A stretch of 64,000 nt of DNA from Flavobacterium sp. LPB0248 (GTDB lineage Bacteria > Bacteroidota > Bacteroidia > Flavobacteriales > Flavobacteriaceae), in the NCBI RefSeq assembly GCF_013388355.1, contig NZ_CP058246.1, forward strand, positions 2,046,001 through 2,110,000, read 5' to 3'. How positions within the stretch are numbered: the first letter of the stretch is position 1; the number at the start of each line of letters is the position of its first letter. The notes under the pieces were generated by a model, which ran no database searches, had not been told where the DNA came from, and saw nothing but the letters and a program-made list of their open reading frames with translations. Below are positions 18,892 to 30,800 of this stretch, in pieces. The position numbers were made by a program, and so were the translations under genes.

Positions 18892-21800
18892 TTATCTGTA
18901 AAGGGTAAAGTGCCCAACAAACTCTCTGTTATCTTTATTATTGTTAAGTTTTAACACATACCAGTAATCACCAGAAGGCAGGTCTATTCCATTATATTTC
19001 CCATCCCATTTTTGACCGTATCTGTACTTGGCAATTACTCGGCCATATCTGTCAAAGATTTCATAAACCAAATCTTTATAGTTTATCGTACAACCAGGTC
19101 CCCAGGTATCGTTTATCCCATCACCATTTGGAGTAAAATTATCTGGAATACAAATGTCAATGTACTCCATATACTTGGACAATGTTGCAGTACATCCGTT
19201 CTTATCGGTAACAGTAATAGTATACGTACCAGTTTTATAAATAATTAATTTATTAAGTGAGCCATAGGACTCCCCGTCTAATGTGTACTGATAATCTCCT
19301 CCACCACCAGTTGCAGTAGCAATAATTTCGTTTATATGGCCATCTGTAAGTGACAGCGTTAATGGCTGAACCTCATCAATGGTAAATGGCAATGTTGTTT
19401 GTTCGCAACCATTAGTGTGTCTTGCCGTAACAGTATGTGTTCCTGGAGTTATATTGGTAAAAACATTACTAATCTGAAAAGCTGCTCCGTCAAGAGAATA
19501 ATCAATATCTGCCAAGTTGGTATTACTTTTATCAACTGTAATTGTCACAGAATTTTGTACCGCATTGTTGGCACACTCAGTATTGATTTTTGATTTAGGT
19601 TGCAATATAACCGCCTTATCCATCATAACTACCATTTCAATCAAACAGCCTGCATCTTTTATGTATACAGTATGATTATCTCCTTTAAGGTTTACAAAGT
19701 CATGTTGTGCTCCTGAAACTGGTACATAAACTCCAAATTTGTCATCAAGACTTACACTGTATGGAGGTGTGCCTCCGATAATTGCAATACTAAATGCGCC
19801 ATCGTTATTACCATCACAGGTTTCCTGCAAAATAGGACCTATGACTTTTGCAGTCAACACAACTGGCTCTTTAATCTCACACTCTAATATTTTGAAGCAT
19901 GAAAATTGATCCTGAACTAGAATGGTGTAAACGCCCGCAGCTAAATGATTAAATGTATTGTTATCCTCAAACTGACTTAAATTTGGTGAAATAGCATATT
20001 TAATTTTTCCTGTTCCTCCGCTTGCCGTTATTACAATTTTGCCATCATTTTCACTGTTACATGTCGCATCTGTTACTACTGAGCTAGCGGTTAATGCTTC
20101 TATCGGCTCATTGATAGTAATTAAATCCGAATCAAATTGACAATCTCCACTATTCACTCTTACCTTATACTTACCTGCCGAAAGTGAACCAAAATAAGTA
20201 TCTATTTGAGGTGATCTTACTATATCGCCTTCGTCATTAATCAAAGTGTATTTATAATTGCCTAAACCGCCTAGTGCAATTGCATCAATGGAAGCGCTTA
20301 TATCTCCCTTACAATACACAATTGCTCCGTTTAAATTTAACTCCAACGATAGGGGCGCAACTTCACTAACGGTAACAGTATTAGAAACAAATGCTACACA
20401 TCTATTAGCATCTCTAACATAATATTGGTGATCCCCTAAAGAGGCTTCAAATGTTATTGATGATGTAAATGAACCTATCGTAGTAGTAAAAGTCGGATCA
20501 TTACTATACTCATACATTCCTGTACCTCCCTTTGCACTTAAAGTAAGTGTTGCTGAAGTCTGACAAGTCTTTCTAGTTTCCAGCTTCAATGTTGCAACAA
20601 TTTCAGTAGGTTGAGCTATTACAATATCAGAACTGGTTCCAACACAATCCAATCCATCTGTCACTGTTACTGAATAGACCCCAGCACTTAATCCTTTGAA
20701 AAAAGGAATTGTTTGTCCTATAGTTGAGATTGGAGGATCGACAGACAACATATTTAAAACATAGTAATAGTTATTTTCTAATCCTCCCGTTGCCGTTACT
20801 TCTATTTCTCCATTTTCATCACCAAAACATAATAACGTACTTGCTGTTGCAACAACACTTATTGGATCTGGATTCTTTAATGTGACCGCTGTTGTCGCAA
20901 CACATCCTCTGCTATCCTTAACACTCACCGTGTATATTCCTGCTGTTAAACCTATAAACTCATATTGCTCTGAATAAGCTACCTTTATTGGTCCGTCTAG
21001 TGCATACTCATAATTACCTGGCCATCCACCACTGCCTTTTACCGTGATGATTCCATCGTTACCTGGATTACATGTAATTAAATTATGTATTTCCTCGATT
21101 TGTAGTTTAGCAATTGGCTCTCCAATTGTGAATGTGTTTTCAACGGAACAAAATGGTTTATCTACAAGTGTGGCCGTAACAGTATAATTACCAGCTTTTA
21201 AACCTGTAATTGCCGCCGTTCCATCAGTTTTACTTTTACCTGATGCGACCTGACTTCCTAAATCATCATTAATCAAATAGGTAAATTCTAATGTATTATT
21301 AGTTGGAATTATTTGACGATCAGTTAGATTCAGATTAACACTTCCATCGTCACCTCCATAACATTGAATGTTGCCTACATTACTTACTTGTAACTCAAAT
21401 GTATTTGAGTCTTTAACAAAATAAAATGTTTCAAGAACGCAATCTGTTGCGGGATTTTTAACCGAAACAAGATAGTTTCCTATTGTTAATCCTGTAAACA
21501 AGCCATCTGTATTAGTATCATTGTATACTGTTGAATCTATACCTGTAATGCTATATGTTAATGGTACTGTTATAATTGTTCCATCTGTTGTTTTTACTTT
21601 TACCTGAACATCTTCATTATTCATGCAAGGTATTGACTTTAAAACATCTACCTCTATTTTATCTAGGCCGATATATGGGTTGATGGTAATCGGAACTTCA
21701 GCAGTTCCTTCACAATTTTTATCATCATATACTTTTACAAGATAAGAACCTCCATCATAATCAGTTTCAATGTATTTGTTACGATTATCTGCCTGAACAA

Positions 21801-24800
21801 TTTTATTTGGAGATCCAATTTTAGTAAATTCATAAATTGTAAAGTTTTCCGAACCTCCTGTTGCATTTACATTAATAGTGGCAACATTAGGACTATTGGA
21901 TCCTTCACAGCCAAACTGGGTTATATCCACAACCTCTACATTAATTGCATTTGGTTCAGTTACTTTTACTTGTTCTTCGGCTTCACAACCTCTATCCGAA
22001 ATAACCATCACCGTATAGTTGTCTGCTGGCAAATTTTCAAAAACAGCACTTTCCTGAAGTCCTCTTTGGAGCCCTTTATCTCCTGTTAAACTATATTTAT
22101 AGTGAGCACTATCGGCATTGCCATCTATTGCAACAGTTACTGTTCCATCTGATGCTTCGTTACAAGAGGTGGCAGTATAAGTTAAAAGAATACTCGGAAT
22201 CAAATTTGCTGTAGGAATTTCTATATCAAAATCTTTTGTACAACCAGTAGTCACATCTTTTACCCAGAATCTATATGTTCCCGGTCCTAAATTTTTAAAT
22301 TCATTAGAATCGCCAAAAGCTCCCGTCTCTAAGCTATATTGATAATTTGTTGGCGCAACTGTTCCTCCTGAAGCTTTGAGTGTAACTACTCCTTCATTAC
22401 CATTACATTTTGGGTAAGTCGTAATTTCTCCAGATAATTCTAACATATCTAGAATCGTAAAGGCATCTTCTGCTTTGCTAATACATCCGTTAGCATCTTT
22501 TACATATACATCATATGTACCTGGTGAATTTACTGTTAAAACATTATTTGTTGTAAAATTCTCTTTATCTAAACCATATTGCAAAGGTTCTACTCCACTA
22601 GCAGTAACACTTATCGAATAAGTATCTGTATCAGGATCATAACATTGACTATGAGGTGTTGCTGTAATTGCAGAAGGAATTGGATCTTTGGCAATAGTTA
22701 TACCTGTCTTAGCGGTACATTTATTTTTATCCATAACCCAAACATCCCATTTCGTATTTAACTCTGGGTCAAGTGTCGCTATATTACTATCACTATACAA
22801 ACCACTTGGCGAAGTTCCTTCCTGAACAAATGCATAACTGTAATCTGGAGTTCCTCCTGTAACTGAAGTTATTGGAACTGTTACAGTAGTCCCTAAAGTA
22901 TTACAGTTTTGATTTACAATTGTAATATCATTACTTAAACTCAACGGTAAAAGAGGTTCAGCAATAATAACAGTATTCGAAGTCTGAGAACATTGCGGAT
23001 AACCACTTTCCTTAACTACAACTGTGTAATTTTTTCCTGCACGCAATTCACTCGCTAAAGTTGCCCCCAAAGTAGTATCGCCTTCTCCTCTCACGACAAA
23101 ATTAAGCCCATCAAAAACCTCATAAGTATATGCTCCAGAATATCCTTTAACATTAATAGTTATTGTTCCAGTACTATCTCCGTTACATCCTACATCAGTC
23201 GATGTTGCAACCACTTTCAATTTATTAAATAACTGAACCTCATACGGATCAGACATTATCGAACAGTTCGTATTATTATCAAATATTTCGAATTGATAAT
23301 AGCTGCCAGCTGTTAAAGCATCGTAGGTAAATTTATTACCTGTTACCGGTATTTTTTCTGTTATAAGCTCTCCATCTTGATACACCAAATAGCTAAATGG
23401 GTTTGGAGTATTTGTACCTCCTTTTATAGTGACGTTAATTTCTTGTTTTCCGTTCTCACAATCTATTGACGGACCAAAAATTACTTCAGGCGCGGTTAAT
23501 TTTGGGAATGGATCAATTGTTATTGTATTACTGCCAATACAATCTTTACTATCTTTCACATAGTAGGTTAATACCTGAATCGTTTTGTTATCAATTACCT
23601 CAAAAGTATTGGTTGGTCCCCATTTTACTCCGTCGTTGCTATATACATAATCTGAAATTGCACCTGTACCGTTACCTCCATTCGGAAGAATAGTAATCTC
23701 TTTAGCTTTCAGATCGTTTCCATTGCATTTAAAATCATCCTGAAGCAATGTCGCCGTAATAGGTGATGCATCATCTATTCTAATCGTTTTTGTATCATCA
23801 CAGCCTTTGTCAGAAATAACTTTTATACTATAAAGGCCTGCTGTCAAACCTGTAAACAAAGGCGTATCCTGCGTTTTTGAAGCGCCAGCAGGCTCAGTCG
23901 GTGTAAGTATGTAGGTATACAAAGAATTATCTGTATTTACCAATTTTACTTCAATTGTTCCATCACTAACATTTCCTTGTTCTATTGCACAACTTGGCGA
24001 TGTAGATTCTAAAGTAAAATCAATAGCAGTTCTTACTTCAATATCAATCATCGATGATTTTTCACAGTTGGTATCAAGATCTTTTACTGTAACGGTATAA
24101 TTTCCTGCCGCTATATTGTTAAAAACTCCATTATCCTGTACGATATTAGGAACACCAACTACGGTATTATTTTGCAAAGTAAATTGGTAATTCCCTGTAA
24201 CAGAACCTCCTATAGCAATTGCTGTGATTATACCATCTTTTGCTTCACAATTTGGCAGAGTTGTAAAACTTGCCACTATTTGTAATGGCGTCAATATTTG
24301 AACAGCCACTTCATCAACACAATTATTAGCATCTTTTACTCGAACAGTATGTGAACCCGAAGACACATTAGTAATGGTAAATGACATAGTTGAGATTGGC
24401 TTGAAAGCCCCATTATCAAAACTATAAGTATGCTGCCCTATACCTGCTGTTATTAAATCAACGTCAATAGAAAACTTTCCTTCTGTTGCTGTACATTGAT
24501 TTCCAACTTCTGCTTTTATTACTGGCGCAGGATCTAAAGTAACTGTCACATTTGTAGACTTAACACACCCATATGCATCTCTTACATAAACAATATAATT
24601 ACCAGCATCTACATTAAACGTATTACTTGTATGTGATCCCACCAAAAATGAATCTGCGCTTGGAACTGGAGAACCAGTCGGGAAAATTTGATATAAATAT
24701 GGAACTGCCCTTACTCCTGGACTGGCACTTATTGTTGTTCCTCCCTGTGCAAAGACTTCAATTATACCTGCGCCTGAATTACAATTTGCATTTTTGGTTA

Positions 24801-27800
24801 CTGAAGCAGTAACGCTCAACATAACTGCAGATTCCTTAATATTAAAACTGGCTGTTGGCACACCACATCCTGTATTTGGTCCCGAAGTTTCCCTCACCAA
24901 AACATAATAAGAACCTACTGGTAAAACGCCAATTCCTAAATTATCAACATGTAAAGTTGCTCCTGCTGCAATAGTTTGAGTACCCAAAGTTCCTGCTATA
25001 GGTAAATTCGAAAGTGATTCATAAATTTGATAGGAAACGTCTACAGAGGTATCATAACCATTAGAAATTGCAAAACTAACATTGCCATCATTTGAATCTT
25101 TACAAGTAATATTTTTGATTACTATCTCATCTAATTTTAAAGAAGATTTTGATGGTATCGGCATCTCAGCAGTTTGATAATAATAACATTTTGTTGTTTC
25201 ATCGTATACAATAAAAGAATAGATTACTCCAGGAGTCAAAGACGTAAAAGTCGTTGTTTTACTGCCAAATGGCAATTCTCCCTGCCAGCCATCAATACCA
25301 TCAGCAGTCCATACTTGTCCTGTTCCTTTATAAATATTAAAATGAAAAGGTCCAGTACTTGGAAATTTAGATCCAATCGTAACTGTAGCGCTGCCATCTG
25401 CACAAGTTGAAGTTGTTACAATATCAATATCTAAATAATTTACAGGAGCCGCGATCAAAACATTTGCAACCTCCACGTCACAGCTATTATTATCTACGAC
25501 TTTAATTTGATACAATCCAAAATCAACATCAAAAACTTTCATTGTTCCTGGTACATTGGGAATATGTTGCGAATAACCATTAGGTCCTGTTACATAATAA
25601 TCATAGTTTTTGGTACCTCCACTTACACTGTTAATTATAATTTGCCCTTGGGCAACTCCTCCATCTTCGCATTTTAAATCTTTTTTATCAAAATCTATCA
25701 CGAGAGGATTTGGCTGAATAATTTCAACTGGTGCTTTAGTAAAACAACCATTGGCATCTGTAACTTTTACTATATAATTTCCCGCTGGAAGGCCTGTTGT
25801 TTTTGTGCCATAATCAACTTCTGGAATTCCTAATTTAGTAACGTTAATAACATAAGGCCCCATTCCTTTTGTTGGATTAATAACCACCTCAATAGAACCT
25901 GTAGTTCCTCCATTACATTTAACAGTACCGCTCGGAAGTACAGATGTTATTTCTGGATCTGTTTTTGGCTGTACTATTTCTGTTAGAGTTGTACTACATC
26001 CAGTCGCATCTTTAATAGTAAATGAATAGGTTGTTGCTGTTGTTGCAGTTACAGCAACTTCGTTGACATAAGTAAAAGTATTACCTGTAATAGTGTATAT
26101 TGTTGGATCTAAATTTGTATCTCCATTAATGGCTACTGTATAGCTATAATTAGGAGATCCGCCACTTACTTTACCAGCTATCTCAATACTTGCAGAAGTA
26201 CATTTAGGTCCACTTTGCAAATTTATGCTAGCCGTTAATGGGTCAATAACAGTTTGCATATCTAAATCTTTATAACATCCAGTTGAAGTGTCTGTAACCC
26301 TAACAGTGTATTTACCAGGAGTTAATTCTGTAAAAGTTCCATTATCTTGTGGTGTTCCTCCATTAAGACTGTATGTATAATTTGTTTTTGTATTTGGTAT
26401 CACATTTATTGTTGCTCCAGTTGTATCAAAGCACAAATTGGCTATAGGTACAATTTCCGCATCAATAGTTTGATTGGTGTCTATTGTGAAAGCACCAGTA
26501 TTATTAGTACAACCATTGAAATCTGTTACTGAAAATGTATAATTACCAGCATCGAGATTTTTAAACGTCTTATTTGTCTGCTCAATCGTAATACCTCCTG
26601 GAGTTATTATAGTATAAACATTACCTCCCCATCCTCCTTTAACATTTATTACAGCACTTCCTTTATCTTTACAGGTAACTGGTTTAACAACTGTAGAAAC
26701 TATAGTTAAAGCACTAGGTGGTGCTAATACATTCTCTTTTTTTGTTAGTTCACAATTAGTTATTTCATTTTTAATTGTTAGGGAGTGTTCTCCCGCATTT
26801 AAGTTTGTAAAAATAAGATCAAAAGTAGTTCCTGTATGTGGTGTGACACCTGACTGAGGAGTTCCTCCATCAAAAATATAAGAATATGGCGTATCGTTCC
26901 CTAATCCGGAAATAGTAAACTTTATGGAGCCGTTAGATTCTCCTATACATTTTACATTATTAACTACACTGCTTGTGAGATTAATAACTGGCAATTTTGC
27001 AATAGTATAAACTGTAGTAAATGTACATTTGTTCGCGTCTCTAACTATAAAAGTATAAGTGCCTGGAGCTAAATCTTTGAATAGATTTGATTCCTGATAT
27101 GGTCTCACTAATGCCGCAGGAGCTGTTATCGCATATTCTAATGGTGCCTTTCCACCTGTCACCATCTCAATAGTAACATCAACCAAATTTGAAGGGCATT
27201 TAAGTTCTGTATTTTTGATCAACATAGCCGAAGGTTCTGTCAGATCATAAATAGCTCCCACATCTATTACTGCAGGGGAAGGAGAGCATCCTTTGGTATC
27301 TGTTATAGAAACAGTATATTCTCCAGCAACTGTTAAGCCACTAAATATACCAGTATCATTTGTTGCTACTACAGTCGTAATTCCATTTATAGTTACACTT
27401 AATACATAGGTAAATTTACCATTACCACCATCTGCAATAGCTATAATTTCTGCATTAGTCTCGCAAGTATAAGGTGTTTTTATGGAAGCCGAAGCCTTTA
27501 TAAGATCTGGTTGTTTTATATCGATTGTTGTTTGTCCCATACAACCATTGCTATCTTTTACATAAAACGTATGAGATCCCAAACTTAAATTAGAAAAATT
27601 AGGAGATTTTGTAAATCCTGTAACAGCATTATCACTAAACATATAATCACCTGATCCTCCACTACCAGTTAACACTACTGAACCGTTCGATAAACTATTA
27701 CATGTTATTGGTGTTACCGCGGCACTAACTATAGGATTAGTAATGTCATTTACAATTCCTGTCACCGTTATTGGGCATGAGTTTTTATCATTTATCACAA

Positions 27801-30800
27801 ATGTATAGGTACCTGAACTATCTGTATTGTAGGTAAACTGTGGACCTGCTATTGGTTCACTTGTATACAATATTTTACTGCCTTTTTTAACTATGTAGGT
27901 AAATGGAGCCGTACCTCCTTTAATCGTCACCTCTATTGTTGCAGTTGATGAACTTTCGCAGGTCAAAGATGTTATAGTTTTTACAGTTGCAGCAAGTTTG
28001 GCGTTAATTGTCTGGGTTACAGCCGTAGTTTGACATCCGTAGGAATCAGTTATCACGAAAGTATAATCTCCGATTGCAGTACCATCGTAAGTAAATGAAG
28101 AACCAGTAATAGGAACACTTGGACTCAATGCTCCTGAATTGTATTTAACCTGATATGTATAGGGTGCTACTCCTCCTGTAATATTTACTGTTATTGTCGC
28201 TTTAGTACCATTAAAACATGTCCCCTTTGAATCTATTGTTGCAACTGGTAAATCAGGAGCAGGAATAACTATATTTATCGTAGCATTTTGCGATTGACAT
28301 CCATTTTTATCCTTTACAACAACTATATAGCTTCCTGGTTTAACATCTGAAAAGATATTTGAATTTTGAAAATCTTTAATTACAGTAAAAGTAGTTCCAT
28401 CCAGTAATTGATATTGGTAAGCCGGAGTTCCTCCAGAGGTCATCACTTGAATAGTCGCCCCTGTACGACAAGTGGCAGGAGTTACTATAATTACTTTACT
28501 TATCTCTAAAGATGCAGGAGCTTTAAGTTCTTGCGTGAATGAAGATAAGCAACCATCAGCGCCGTTATTGTATCGAACTTTTATTTTATAAATCCCTTCT
28601 TTTTTATCAGTGATAATAACAGGCGATAACTTACTATTGATCCATGTAAGTCCATCATCCAAAGAATAATCGAAACCATATACTGCATCAAAATTCTTAG
28701 CCGTAATGGTAAATCCTCCATCTGTGCCTAAACTACATTTTACATTTATAGGATTTATTACTGTTGCTGAAAAAGCTTTTGTTGCATCGATTGGAATAGA
28801 ATAATCCATTTTTGTTCCACACGACACCGCGTCAGGAAACAAAGCACTAGTCTCTTTATAATCAACTGTTATTTTATGCGGACCAGGTACTACATCTAAA
28901 AAAACATTAGGGTTTGTATTATTCGTATTGAGTACTCCATCTATATAATATTGATAGCTGTAAACATAGTCAGGAGCCTCTCCTTGTATGTTTACAGTTA
29001 TTGTTGCATTACCATTACAATTGTAGACTGGATCAATAGTAACAACTGGTGCAGGAGGCTTAGGCGCCAAATAAATTTCTGACATTGGATAAATACAACC
29101 AGTGGCATCTTTTATATAAAATGTGTATGGTCCTCCAGGATTAATAAAAGCCACATTAGAGGTTTGCCAGGTCTTTCCTCCATCAAAACTATACAGATAT
29201 AAATTTGGGGCAGGAAAAGGCACTCCTCCTTGCGGATTTGCAATAGTTACAACTCCCTGAGATTCTTTTCCCTTAGGGCCGCAACCAGATAATCCGGTTA
29301 TTTTTGCTATTGCTGTTAAAGCTGAAGTTGGGCCATCTATCGTAATTTTCTTCAAATCTTGGCAGGATGATTTTCCTATGTTATATTTTACCACAACATC
29401 ATAAGTCCCAGATGCCAAATATGAAAATGTATTGCTGATCTGAAATGTTTGTCCATTATCTTTACTATAGGATAATTCGTAGCCATTAGCATTAGTGACA
29501 TTAATTTTTATGCTACCTGTATTATTTCCATAACAGACATTATCGGTCTTATCAATCGTATATTCGGGTTTTAAAACTGGGGGAATTACAATTGAAGCTG
29601 TTGCAGAGCAACTAAATGCATCTTCAACTTCCACTTTATAAGTGCCCGGAGCAAGTATTTTTATTGTATTTCCAACAGAAGTAAATCTGCCGTCGGCAGA
29701 ACTTATATTATACGTATATCCAGATCCTGTACCTCCAGCAGCATTTATAGATACTTTTCCATCACTGCAAGGCATTAAAGGTTCTGTGATTGTATATGAT
29801 ACTTTTACCGGTGGCTGAAAATTTATCTCAGCTTCATAGCTATAATTAAAACATTTAGAATAAGAAGTTGTTACTGTAGATTTATATTTGTCTTTTCCCC
29901 CTGTAGATCCATTTTGAGAGTATAACTTTGGCCAAACATATTTGGCCTCAAATGTAGGGCCATAGTAATATATTTCATTATCATTGGCATCATAAAGTTT
30001 ATATTCAAACGGAATATTGGGGTTATCAGTACCTACAACCTCCGTTACTAAAGTCCCTGCTTCTCCATAACATTTTGGATTGTAAGGATAAAATTTGAAA
30101 GCAAGATCTTTATTAATATATTGTATCAGTTTTTCACTTCCTATGTTAAAAGTACAGGCCCCTGGAAGCCCTTTTACTCTCATAAATATATTGTATGTGC
30201 CACCAATAGAAGTTTTAAAAACATTACTGTCTTGCCATACATTTGATATATCTGCTCTAGCATCCTGAGTAAAATTATACTCATAACCACTCCCAAAACC
30301 ATCAACCGTAATTCGTCCATCTATTGAACATGAGTTTATACCGCCGCTGGAATATGTTACAATATCACTTTTAGTGATTACCGCATTGTCTAAATTTGTT
30401 TTATAGGCATTAAAATAAAAAGTACAGGGAGTAAATGTGTAATCTACTATAACTACTTTAAACTGGCCCTCAGTATCGACCAAGTAATCTGGCCCCTGCC
30501 CTACTATTGACCAACATGAAGCAGGAGCACTGTCATTAGGACAATCATTGTTCGCAGCGGGAGGGCACGAGCCACTATTAAATTTATACCATGTAACAGA
30601 ATAGGCATCTATGTCTGATTTGATAAGTCGAGTATCATAGTTACCACATAAAAATAGTTTTGGCAATTGTTGCCCATCATTTGGACAAATAGATATAGTA
30701 CCTAAATAAGGCGGTAATACATATTCAATTGCAGGATTGGTATAGTGACCACCAGTGAGTTTTGCAGGTTTAGCGGTTGATTTAGGAAATGCCCCACTTA